Source of the DNA: Castanea sativa
Lineage: Eukaryota; Streptophyta; Magnoliopsida; Fagales; Fagaceae
Assembly: GCF_040712315.1 (NCBI RefSeq)
Contig: NC_134013.1
Span: 39,044,501-39,108,500, forward strand
Direction of reading: 5' to 3'
Length of the DNA stretch: 64,000 nucleotides
How positions within the stretch are numbered: the first letter of the stretch is position 1; each line of letters starts with the position of its first letter. Both the position numbers and the translations under genes were made by a program. Below the pieces are notes generated by a model. That model ran no database searches. It was not told where the DNA came from and saw only the letters and a program-made list of their open reading frames with translations. Shown piece after piece: positions 1 through 11,140 of this stretch.

Positions 1-360
1 ACCACTACGTAGTGGGAGAGGGGGGAGGTTGATAAGTTTAACTCTGTTGTGACTCAAACTGCTATTGTGCACCGTGCACTGTGTTGTCCAAGCTTGTCTG
101 ATTTGGAAGTTAGTTAAGATAATTACTGATGTGGCAATGGTAATTAGTTATAGTTGATGTAGCAATAGTAATTAGTTAGATCTAGTTGTTTATAACGGAT
201 TGTACATCATATTAAGGGGGACTAGCTATTGCTATGAGATGATGAGATCACTTGTAAAGAATTATCTTGTAAAAATACTATGCAAATACTCTCTTTGATC
301 TTTACTCTCTTAATATCTCCCTCTCTTTCCCTAAACAATAGATCAAGAGATATCGAGATA
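1..360 (+). repeat. Possible 3' part of an LTR, cut by the window edge
   Basis: The stretch has the texture of a copia-type LTR 3' half: repeated 'GTTAGTTA/TAATTAGTTA' motifs, then a promoter-proximal run with 'CTCTCTTTGATCTTTACTCTC'-like pyrimidine tracts and short A-rich ends. There is no ORF. No partner LTR, primer-binding site or target duplication can be seen because the left side lies outside the window. It could equally be ordinary intergenic DNA. Confidence 0.22.
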
Positions 361-1514
361 TATGTTAAAAATATGCACTTTTCTTGAATTGTTTTTTAGC
401 AGACTTTGTGTGTTTAACTTTATCTTCATTTACTACTTTAAGACATGTCAAAACTCAACAAAAGACACATAATTTGGTAATATAAAAATTTTAGTCTTTT
501 GTCTCAGATTTGTAGTAAGATTTTCTAAGTCAAATTTCACATAATTTTACTTGAAATAATTTTATCTAATAGAGTTTCTTGGACAGGTCACTATAATATT
601 ATTTGTTAATCTGTAATTTATGCAAAAGTAATAATTTAACCAATCTCAACACCTTTTAAAAATATAAATTATAATAATAAAATCATATTAAATAATAAAT
701 AATAAAATCCTAAGATAATCCAATTCAATTCATTAAAATAAATTATAATTGCATTTTAATTAAATACATAATAATAAGAAAATAAAAAATCACTACTGTT
801 TATTATAAATAATCAAATCAATAGTTGTCATAAACATGTAATTTTTCACAGTTAAACAATTAAGTTTATACAAATATTAAAATTTTATGGTTTAAATAAT
901 TTTTTAAACAATCATTTCTGATTTTTTTTTTTAATTTTTTTTTTTTGGTAACAAATAATAGGGAAAGTTGCATTTTGCTTTTGAGAACCCATTAGAATTT
1001 TTTTTTAAATGGTTTTATGGAATTAAATAACATTATTTGATCTCCTTTTTATGAGGATAACTAACTTTTAAATCCATTCTCTCCACCTGTTTTAACAATT
1101 GAATTTTTTTTTTTTTTTTTTTTAAACTATGACACAAGGACAAAATTTGGCTCTAAACTATTAGGTGGCACCTTACGAAGCCGGAAAGTGTTGTCATGAG
1201 CAATGTATTTGATGAACTTTACTAAACCTTAAAAGCTTAACCACATTTAAGCTATTCTCTCTCTCTCTCTCTCTCTCCCTCCTCTAATCCCTTTCTCTCT
1301 CCTCTACCAGGCTCTGTTTCTTTCTCTCACTTCATTGTTTACCCCAATACCATCCCTGTGTGAGAGACCATGACCTTGGCCCTCCTTCCAGTTTAATTTG
1401 GAATTTTGGACCAAACCTATGCGAATGGGTGAGATCATGTTAATACCTCTCAAGGTGGTGATTATAATAATTGTATTCCCCCCCCCCCCCTTAAATTGAG
1501 AGTTTTACATAGAG
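361..1514. other. AT-rich intergenic DNA with (CT)n and a poly-C run
   Basis: No gene is visible. The stretch holds poly-A/T runs near 920-950 and 1100-1125, a (CT)n microsatellite at about 1256-1277 followed by more CT-rich sequence to about 1330, and 13 consecutive C bases at 1478-1490. Confidence 0.6.
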
Positions 1515-3090
1515 TTTCCACTTATTGCATAAAGTAAGAAAACCATATGATAAAATGTATTTTATTGAATAACTATATTTTATATCAAAATGAAAAATAA
1601 CATTTCAAGGCCTTGATCCTAGATATAATTTAAGAAGTAGATGGATTTGGTCCTAGTTACATTCTATAAAATGTAAAACTACATGGATAGAACTCTAGTT
1701 TATGAACCCTTATTGACCAAAGTTCGGAGCTTAAGTTATAAGGTGGGAAGGTGTTACCACATTGCTTAGTAAAAATAATCTTCTAAACTATGATGTCCAA
1801 TTGACATATCACATCACACATTATGACATCACTAACAACTAAACCATGTCATTCAATATAGAGTATGGTTCAAAACAAGAAATTGAATTTTGTGATCATG
1901 AATTGAAAAGAAAGCATATGAAAATGACATGATTGTATCCAATGATTAAAAATAATAAATTTATCATGGCTAATGAAATTAAAAGAGAAACATGTTTTTG
2001 GGTGGGATTCAAAGGATTATGAATCTAGCAAGTGAACTTGGCACCAAAAGAAAATCTTAGAGGAATATATTATAGCATGCATGGGAACTTAAGAATATGG
2101 TAAGAACAAACATGGTTTTGCATAAAATTAATAACAACTTAAGATCTAACATGTTATCACTTCATGAGCTAGTGAAGCAACATGCACGCATGATCACATT
2201 TCAATCCTAACTATCATAACAACATCATAGAAAAACATGTTTACTCAAGCATGATAACAACAAAATAAAAGGTAAAAACATATCAATTCAAACACAATAA
2301 CAACACTAAATTACACCTGCATAAAATATAAACAAAAAAAAAGGGAAAGATTTCACTAGAGTTCTAGAGAGAAAGCAATAAAAGACTTGATCATAAACCG
2401 AATCTAGGAAGACAAGTTGCAAATGACTGTACTTAGTTGCTTCCTCTAGAGCTCTATGGGAATGGGGTGCCTTGAATGGTGAAACCCATTCTCTATTTAT
2501 AGAAAGGGTGAAGCCTCTGCAGATGAGATGGCTCAAAGCTAGGGAAGATTTGAATTTGAAAGGGTGCTAAATTTAGGAGGGAAATTTGAGAAATGGTACC
2601 TATGGCACGCCAACTTGCTATTTTTAATTTGAATCTCCAACAGTTATTTTTGTTGTAAATTAGCTATTGCACGTGGAACTTTTTGAATTATTGCTAATTT
2701 CTAGCCAGAATAACCTTATTTTAATATTACTAAGTCCCAATTATTGTCTAATTATCCATTTAAGAAATGATATTTTCAACAATTATCTAGAAACTATTTA
2801 TATTTAATATTCTAAGTTATCCAATGTGTGCACCTTCATAATTATTTTAAATCCAATCCAATAAACTTCTGACACATCATTAATTTAAATTAATTCTTTA
2901 TGGACCAATCAAAATTAACTATTCATAATCACACATAATTAGACTCAATCATGTAGGTGCATCTTGGCAATTAAAATTTGATTTTGTCATATCTTTCAAT
3001 CAGATTTTCTGATCAAAATTCATGACATAAGCCCAATGGTCAAAATTACTCTCAGGACGTGAAATTACAATTTTGCCCTTAGATGAGGTG
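1515..3090 (-). repeat. Degraded LTR, minus orientation, 'GGTGCCT..CACCTTCCCA' family
   Basis: Read on the minus strand, the stretch ends with a GTAACACCTTCCCACCTTAT segment (around 1740-1770), a 'GGACCAAATC' segment and finally AATAAGTGGAAACTC (around 1516-1530). This matches the order of landmarks in the LTRs at 52864-54391 and 57331-59631: GGTGCCT-ACACCTTCCCA, GGACCAAAG, then (A)GTGGCGACTCCA. A TATA-like CTATAAATAG lies near 2495-2505 on the minus strand, where an LTR promoter would be. The 5' TGTAGACAC end is not visible, so it is probably truncated near 3090. The small ORF 2306-2536 lies inside it and is not a gene. Confidence 0.5.
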
Positions 3091-3224
3091 AAATGAAGAT
3101 TGTGAAACGGAATGTTTATACCCTACCTCCACTTGTCCCAACCTTACACCCCCTCTTCATCACTCCACCCACCTTTCTACTTCACTAGTCCCACCCCTCC
3201 TCCTTATCTCTGCCGCTTTACCCT

Positions 3225-3600
3225 CTACATGTTTTCAAACATGATGAATTTGAAAACATAAAATATGTAGAAAATTGTAGGAGAAGTTCTCATCATTGAA
3301 TTCCTCACACACCTTATATTTAACAACAACAACAGTGTGGGGTCCCTCACCTTCTGCCATACCTTCCTAAGTAGTTCATCCTTCATGGAGTTGGAAATCC
3401 ACTCAACCTCAAACTCCTTCTCCTTGCTTTTCAGCTCCCTCTTCAAATATTCCACTTTGTTCAAGGCCTTCAATTAGTCAAAAGTAAGCCCAAAGCTTTT
3501 ACCCAGACCATTTTGTTGCCCTCTTCCACTTGGACAAGCTTCATCTCGACCATCTCCAATTGATACTTACAGTCTAAGCAACGAATTCTCACAATCATTG
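3225..3600 (-). pseudogene. Broken coiled-coil-like ORF, unidentified
   Basis: Two minus-strand segments in different frames translate into charged, heptad-like sequence: one contains 'QLEMVEMKLVQVEEGNKMVW' (about 3510-3580), the other 'LNKVEYLKRELKSKEKEFEV' (about 3410-3470). A stop and a frame change separate them. The composition suggests a coiled coil, as found in retroelement accessory ORFs or captured host genes. I do not recognise the parent. The sequence abuts the LTR that starts at 3617. Confidence 0.25.
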
Positions 3601-3616
3601 TCTTGATAGGAACTAT

Positions 3617-5075
3617 TGTAGACACCCCATTTTGTAACTCCCATTTGACCTAAACTCACATCGCATTGCATGGGATCACCATTACATGTCTCCAAGGCAA
3701 AATTGTAATTTTGGTTGTTTGTTCTCAAAATACTTTTCAAAAAACAAATCTTAAGGTCATAACAATCAAAATGAAAGTTCATAAGTAATAATTGGACCAC
3801 CGGATTAAAAGATAAGAAACAAGTTTTAACTGTAGATTTCACTTGCACGCAGCAAATCTAATCCAAGTTAAAGCATTTATTAATTCCTTGTAAAATAAAA
3901 ATTGATTAATTAATTAATTAATTAAAAATATTTGGAATTAATTTGCTAAACTTAAGGACCAAGAAAATTAGAAAAGGAAGTCAAACTTCATAAGAAATCA
4001 GGTATAAATTGAAAATGGAAACAAATGAAACAAAACAGGAAAGATCCAAGAAGATCTAGGACCAAGTGTCGATTGACACTTGGGTCAGAACTCCAGATTT
4101 TCTTCCTTTTCCAATTCTGCTTGCTATTCACACAAGTTGGCCATGAATCCTACCTTTTTTGCTCAGAAAACCTAATTCTTCTAAGTTCCACATTGCCTAG
4201 AGACTTAACCCTAACTCCCCCACTCTTAGTATAAATACCCCAGTTCACCTCTAGTTCAAAGCATTGAAAAAACACCCTAAAATCCCTTGGAAAACATTGA
4301 AACACCCTAAAGTTTCGGAATTCTCTCTCTCCCTTGAGGTGTTGCCTTGCTTGAAGTGCTTGGAGTTTTGTACTAGTAGGTAAGATTTCTAAACCTTTTT
4401 TTTTTTTTCTTTTTATGCCTTAGTTTTTATATTTAAAATTGATTGGTTTCTAGGTTTTCTACATGTTCTTGTTTGTTAGCTTATTAGATCTAGGATTCAT
4501 AGCCTTGAATGAATTAGGGTTTGTCAATTTCAATAGCAAGTTTGCATGCTTTTAGAATTAGGTTTGTCAATTTCTATAACACATTCATATGCTCTTAGAA
4601 TTAGGGTTTTCAAATAGAAATATTATGTTCATATATTCATAGATTAGGGTTTGTCACATCACATACATATTCACTGGGACTTTCAATATCAATTATTTGC
4701 ATGCCTAGAATAGGTTCTAACCATGCTTATCAATGCTTATTTCAATTTCTGTAATCACATGTTTTAGATGATATAAACTGTTTGAATGATGTGATATGAT
4801 CATTGGGCACCAAAGTCTAGAAGATTGGTTTCACCAAGAAGGTTGGGTACCTAAAATCTTCCCAATCATGTAACTTAACCTCCGAACTTAGATCAAGTGT
4901 TAGTAGATTAGAATTATCTTTGTAATCTTCTCTTTTTAGATTGTAACTAGGTATCAAAGCGCTGCATTTTTTAAAAATTGTATCTAGGACCAAAGCAATG
5001 TAATTTTTAGTTATTTTCAAGAAATGTACAATTTTCAATTTTCATCAATAAAAGTGATGTATCTTTTCAATTTAA
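3617..5075 (+). repeat. Partial LTR, plus orientation, TGTAGACACC family
   Basis: It starts with TGTAGACACCCCATTTTGTA, nearly the same as the start of the LTR at 55839 (TGTAGACACCGCATTTTGTA). A promoter-like 'AGTATAAATACC' lies near 4228-4240. The 3' part (4800-5060) repeats the family order: a 'GGTACCTAAAATCTTCCCAATC' segment, 'GATTGTAACTAGGTATCAAAG', 'TAGGACCAAAGCAATGTAA', and 'TTCATCAATAAAAGTGATGT'. The terminal GTGGCGACTCC motif is missing, so the right end is truncated or diverged. ORFs at 4025-4234 and 4817-5038 lie inside the LTR and are not genes. Confidence 0.55.
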
Positions 5076-5714
5076 TTTAATTTATTATTTACTCTATTAA
5101 AATAAGCATTGAATACATTGTAAAACCATTGACCAAGGAGGGAGAATAACAATAGTAGGATCCTCTCCACTATCTCTTGAAAGGCAAAAACACAATTCCA
5201 CCCCATTCGCATAGGACAAGTGCCAAAACCTACAACTTTTAGATTTGGACCCGGGGGCACGGTCTTTCACAACTATATATAAAATGGTCACAAAGAAAAT
5301 CTAAGTTCAAGTAATTACAAATAAGAGAAGACCTTCATAGTTTAGTGGATTTTTAATCTCATCATGTCTAAGGCAAAAGAATATGGATAAAATCTACATC
5401 GAAATTGTCCCTTTATAAGCCCTCCCAGTTCAAGCCCACAATAAAAAAGAAGTTACTTTTCCAAAAAAAGGGAAAGACATGTTTCTTGTGCCTCAATCAT
5501 TTGATGACACATGTCAAAGAAATTATATAGCTATCCCTTTTCAGTTAATGTGACCTCTCAAGAACCAAGATGAAATGAAATTACATTTGTACCCCTGACC
5601 TTTCACATTTTGACAATCTTCACTATCAAGTAAACAATAATCTCTGAATTGGACACAACTTATAAGTGTCAAATCTATTGATTATCCCAATAACTTCCTC
5701 CCACAGGATCTAGC
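5076..5714. other. Intergenic DNA, nothing recognised
   Basis: Two overlapping minus-strand ORFs (5072-5260, 5097-5291) have no family signature. No repeats with clear termini are seen. Confidence 0.5.
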
Positions 5715-6879
5715 TAAGGGTGTGCACAATTCGATTGGCTCTTTTTTTTCTAAATTTATCACCGAACTGATAGAGATCAATTTTCTGACCTATAGTGGTG
5801 CGGTTTTTTGCGATCGATTTAATCGGTTTGAAAAAAAATGTTTTTTTATTATTATTTTAACCTAAAAATGGGCTTTCAAGCCCAATGTATACAATCTATT
5901 CAAGACATGAATACACTTAAACATGTCCATTTATCACATGAACATGAACATAACTGGACAAAAACACTCCACCCAAGCCTGGAAAACCTGTCTATTTATC
6001 ACATGAACAAACAAATTAACCTATCCATTTATCACATGAATATCAAAACCTGTCCATCTATACTTAAACCTATTCACATATGAACATATATAGATAAAAA
6101 CTTTTTGAAGTATTCATTCATAAAACATTTAAACCCTTTTCATAGATAGTAAATTGTCTCAACAAGAGTTCATTTTCCAAAACACCATCATGGACCATAT
6201 AATATCATTAGTCTCACTATGTGTGTCAGTGTCAATAATAATAAGTGTCAATATATCCACTTAAGAACGTATTACATAACCATTTGTTGTTGTCAACAAA
6301 TGCCAAAATAAAGATATACAAATTAAATAAGCATTTAGGCAAAAGAATTTTAATTGCTTGTATCTCCAATATCATCCTATCCCTAACTAACTAGTAACTA
6401 CCATTAGTGAAAAGCCCACTACCAATAATATGTACAAATATAATTAGCATATAGGAAAAAGAATGCTAATTCCAGTATGTCCATTTGTCCAGTAAGTCTG
6501 TGCACTATGAATCATTCTAAAACTCCTACAAAATACTAAACAAAAACAAAACAAACACGTCTTAATAACAATAAAACATTTATAATTTATAAACAATAAA
6601 ATATTTATAATTAACACAAATGAAGGATAATAGTAAGTATACTTACATAATACTAACTACTAACTAACTCCAAGCAAAGAACAGCATATCAATCATCATA
6701 ATCCAACACAACGGTGCTTGGATCCTCCTCCAAAGGCGTTGGGCAAACTAATACAATTTCTACAATTTCATTCAAAACAAAATGATACTTAAGCTTTGAG
6801 CAAATAAATAAACAATTGATGCATACAATAAATAAAATGAACATTTTTTTTATCGATGTCAATCTCAAAACCCTTCATA

Positions 6880-8951
6880 TCCTCCACATTATACACTTCT
6901 AAAGCTTTATTGATCTTTTTTTCTTCGCATCCTTCAACCAATTCTAAGTACAAATAAGGGTTTCAACTATATTAGGAGATAGTGAACTACAGAACATATC
7001 CAAAACACGCCTCCCCATACTAAAAGCAGACTCGGATGCAACTGTAGAAATAAGAATAGCTAACACATCACAAGCAATTTGGAAAATGACTCAATATCTA
7101 AAAGAATTCATTTTCCACCACATCAAAATGTCAAAACCTTCCACATCAAGATCCTTAGAAAATTCCAACAAATACATATTCAACTCAGATTTGTATTCCT
7201 CACCATCTTCATCCGCTAAGTGTTGCTTAAACCTGGCATTATAGCTTTTAAAGTAATCAAAAATATTACCAACACTTCGCCCGGAGTCCCTAGACAATGA
7301 AGCACTACTACCACTACCACTAGAACTCAAGGCCCCATTTTGATCCACTCTCTTCATATACAACCTCTTCAACACATTCCAAACCCTAGAGCTCATCGCA
7401 TCCTCCTTGTCCTTTCCATACCATTCTTTGAACTAAACCTTGACATACTTCAATTTATACCTTAGGTCAAGAACAACAACAACAAAAGCACCAAATTGAT
7501 GTTATCTATACTTTCCCAATACTTATCATATACTCTCTTTTTTTTCATCTCTCCCTCCATACTCCTCAAAAGAGGATCCCCATCAACACTACACAATTAC
7601 TGCAATTGATCTTAAATGCTAATTATCTCATGAAAATATGTATTGGAAGGACAAACAAGGACCCAAAAAATCTAAGTGTAGCCTCATAAAATATACCAAG
7701 AAATTTCAAAAAGGTTTTGACATTTTTCCATTCAAGATAGTTAAGAGGACCAATGGGCTTTTTCCCATTTCCATCCACTTCATAAAAATAAAGTTTGTAA
7801 TGCCCATCCTCCTCTTCCAACCTATTAAATGCTCTCACAAATTTTAAAGCACAATCTAACATAAGATAAGTCGAATTCCAAATTGTTAACGCATCAAGAG
7901 ACAACGAACATTTTGTTTTAATTTTCTCATTCTCAACACATTCTTGAAACTTCTCAAACCTTGAAGGAAAGGCTCTCAAATATTGCACCACATTCCGAAC
8001 CTTGGCAATTGATTTATGAATAGACTTCAACCCATTTTGCAATTTGCACTATCAAATTTGAGATATGCACACAACAACACATATGCATGAACTCACCACC
8101 CAATATACTACTATCTCTTTCTTTTGTTTTCTTCTTCACATAATCAATAGCCACATCATTAGAACTAGCATTTTCTGCAGTAATTGTAAACTACCGGTAT
8201 TTACCCCACTTTAACAAACATGACTCAATCACCCTACCTATGGTATCCCCTTTATGATTAGCTATAGGAAAAAAGTTCAATATTTTCTTTTGGTAAGTTC
8301 AATCAATATTAATGAAGTGTGCGGTGACTACCATGTAGTTTAAGTTTTATATGGAGGTCCAAGTATCCGTTGTCACACAAACCTATAGCCCAACAAAAGC
8401 CACCTCACTAGAATAAATTTTCATACAAGCCCTTGCAACAGCAGTGTAATGGGGAATAGGAAACGTAGGCTCAATTATTTTCATAAATTCTTGAAAGTCT
8501 TGATGCTCCACAAATTTAAAAGATAATTCATCAATAATGATCATCCTTGCCAACGTCAACCTTATCCTCTCTTCACTATAGTTTGCAACCACTAACACAT
8601 TTGGACCACTTTCCCCTTCCCTCTTAGCTTGGAAAGACAAAGTTTTTTGCCTATTATCATGGGGAAAAATCCACTTCTTACACACCTCCATGTGGTGCCC
8701 GAAGTACCATTTGTCCTACCATGGCAATTATATTGATCTTTACAATAATTGCATTTAGACTTTGGCTTCTTGGGATCACCACCGGCCAACTTAATGAAGT
8801 GCTACAATACTATAGATAGGTCTCTACCACCTTGTTTAGGTGGCAGTAGGAGAAGTGATACACCAAGTCCAATAGGTGCTACAAGTTCAAGTAGGTTAAG
8901 AGGAGGGGGGTCGCCAGGTGCACCAAATCCACGTGGAGCATCAACATCCAT
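6880..8951 (-). pseudogene. hAT-superfamily transposase, broken by stops and frameshifts
   Basis: The reading starts at an ATG at 8949-8951 (MDVDAPRGFGAPG...). In order on the minus strand there follow a BED-type zinc finger (KCNYC...Y.C....NGTS, about 8760-8700); the N-terminal domain with 'RMIIIDELSFKFVEHQDFQE' (about 8540); a 'VTTDTWTS' segment (about 8370); 'LNFFPIANHKGDTIGRVIES' (about 8240-8290); 'LGGEFMHMRCC' (about 8080); the RNase H-like insertion region with 'WNSTYLMLD' and 'PIGPLNYLEWKNVKTFLKFL' (8042-7623); and the C-terminal dimerisation motif 'STVASESAFSMGRRVLDMF' (about 7050-6990). This is the full hAT domain order. Several in-frame stops (one near 8805, one at about 6945) and frame changes make it inactive. 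In an active element it would cut and paste hAT copies. Confidence 0.85.
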
Positions 8952-9962
8952 CTAATAAATAAAAAATTCAACCAACAAAAAAACAAAGATTCCACAAAAA
9001 TGTCAAATAAAATTTTTTCTATTAAATACAATGTCAAATAGCCCACTCACCAAATCAACAAAAACCCAGTTTAAATAACACTCAAATGCAAATATATAAT
9101 ATACCCATCAACAACCGCATACTAATAAAAGCCCCCAATAACTCAATCTATAATTACATTTTCCATTTATCAACTACCATCACCAACTGCAATATGTAAG
9201 TATGTAACATCTCATATACAATAATTAAATAAAATAATTTTTTTTTTTAAAAATCAATAGTAGAGTAAATCAGTAAAAGAAACATTGATATAAAAAATCA
9301 TATTGATTTCCTTGTAAAATTTTCCAATACATATGAAGAGAATAACATAAAAATTTTGAATAGTCAGTGGTTAGAAATTACCTCAGAGAAGGATTGGAGA
9401 AGAGTGAGAACTCTCTCAATCTCAGTCGTCTTAAAAAATCAAAATGCAGGAAAAAAATTAGTACTTTTTAGAGAGAGTGTGTGTGATTAGTGTTCAGTGA
9501 TTACCTCTCGGTGAAAGGGTTGAAGAAGAGTGAGAACTCTCTTGGCTCAATCCACCTAAAAAATAAAAATGTTGAAAAAAAAAGTTAGAAGACTACTACT
9601 ACTCTACTAGTACTACACAATGCTTGATAAAAGCACACTACCAACAGTACTAAAGGAATTCCACTTCTTTAATTTGTATTTTGTACACATATATGTTTTC
9701 CAACACCTTTTCAATTTGCTATAATTAAAAAAAAATTAAAATCACTATTTGGAGAGAGGGAAAGAAAGAGAGAATTGGGTGTTACCGGCGGCAACTGTGG
9801 ACTTGTGGTGATTGGTGAGGTAAAGAGCCAGCGGCACCGGCGAGCCGAGAGAGATTGAGGTCTGAGAGTGAGACTCTAAGTGCTTGAGGCTAAGAGAGTT
9901 AGAGTGTTTGGAGAGAAAAGAAAGTATTTATACCCCACAAACCCTAGCTCAAAACGACATCG

Positions 9963-9965
<3 letters not shown>

Positions 9966-9995
<30 letters not shown>
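9966..9995. repeat. (GT)n microsatellite
   Basis: About 13 uninterrupted GT units are followed by a T run. They create the spurious cysteine/valine and threonine/histidine ORFs at 9876-10221 on both strands. Confidence 0.95.
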
Positions 9996-9997
<2 letters not shown>

Positions 9998-10435
9998 TTT
10001 TTAACCTCAAAATGAAACGATGCGTTAAAAACCCAGTTTTTTCAGAGCTCATTGGTTTGGTTCGACTACACATCGATTCAAGGCTGCAAATTCTGGTGTC
10101 ATCATCGCACCAACAAAGGAGTCCAAATCTTGGTAATATTGAGAAACAAACACACACACATCTAAAAGAGTCCAAATTTTTTGTTCCACTATTCCTGCTC
10201 CACTATATACTTCACAAATAAAAACAAGCCACATGTCTATTTATTTTATTAAATACTAAATAATTTTTCCTTACCTATGTTACAATCATCTTTTCTTCCT
10301 TCTTTTTTTCGTCTTATTCTTTCTTTTTACTCTCTCTCTCTCTCGACCATATTAGTGAAAAAATGCCAAATTTTATTTTGTTTGACATCACTATAAATTA
10401 AAATGCATGTTTTTGTCAAATCTATCTATTGGTCT

Positions 10436-11140
10436 TGTAAGTACACAATTGCACCTGGACCCAAAGAAGATTATGGGCTCAGGCCCAATGAGCCTTAAAC
10501 AATGAAAATTTGTAGAGCGTGGGTTAGAAATCTAGATTTAAGATACTGAGGACTTGATAACAGGCTTTTATGTACAAACACTTGTAAATAATGAACGATA
10601 ATCGCAAATGGGTCTCCTCGGACTTGAGCCGATGACTCTTTCTTTACTATTTCTCTTTCTTCCTTAAAGATTACAATTCTTAATTTCTTTCTTAATTACC
10701 GGCCCCCTCTCTCTATGGCCTTCACCCCCCTTAAATACTTCCTTCCCCCTTGCTTTTTGGACAGTGACTAGAAGTCTCAGCCCTACTGTTCAGGGGTCAC
10801 TTCCCCATTAATGCGGCCAGGGAGGTAGGTGCAGAGTCTTTAATGCGGAGGTGGCAGCCTTTGCTCTTGATATTTTCTTTAACACTGGTGCATCTAGAAA
10901 GTTCAGGGTCTCCCCCTTTTAACCAACAGTCTTTCCAGAATTCTGCCTTGACCTTTGTAGTGAATCTCCGAGTTCTCTTGGAACGGTCCGAGGAGGAACT
11001 CATCCTCGGCTGTATCCTCGGACCCTCGGCATATGGGCCGATTCCCCGTACTTAGCAAACTCCTAGCTTATGAACAGATCGTCCCTCCTTGCTAGAGCCC
11101 AAAGGCTCATATGCCCATTTGGGTCCTTTTATTCCCCACA
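10436..11140 (+). mobile_element. Solo LTR (705 bp) with perfect 5-bp TSD
   Basis: The element begins TGTAAGTACACAATTGCACC and ends TTATTCCCCACA, so it has TG...CA ends. It is flanked by the same 5 bases, GGTCT, at 10431-10435 and 11141-11145. It is homologous along its length to 21108-21857. Both contain 'GGGCTCAGGCCCAATGAGCC', the 'AATGCGGCCAGGG.GGTAGGT' segment, 'CCTCGGC...ATCCTCGGA' repeats and 'GGGCC' near the end. No internal retroelement genes flank it, so it is a solo LTR left by LTR-LTR recombination. The superfamily cannot be decided from the LTR alone. Confidence 0.9.

Larger units (their letters stand above)
5715..10020 (-). mobile_element. Decayed autonomous hAT transposon
   Basis: The 3' end (left side) begins near 5715 with TAAGGGTGTGCACAATTCGAT followed by subterminal 'ACCGAACTGATAG' and 'GATCGATTTAATCGGTTTG' motifs. 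This is the usual terminus of plant hAT elements (TAGGGGTGTGCAAA... with subterminal CGGTTT repeats). The transposase relic lies at 6880-8951 in minus orientation. The sequence 9780-9965 ('AAACCCTAGCTCAAAACGACATCGTTTTG') resembles the leader of such elements. I could not find the matching terminus or an 8-bp target duplication on the right, so the right boundary is approximate. Confidence 0.65.

Noticed and set aside
9876..10234. Three overlapping ORFs on both strands around 10 kb
   Set aside because: They are built on the (GT)n microsatellite and hAT leader DNA, with no family features.
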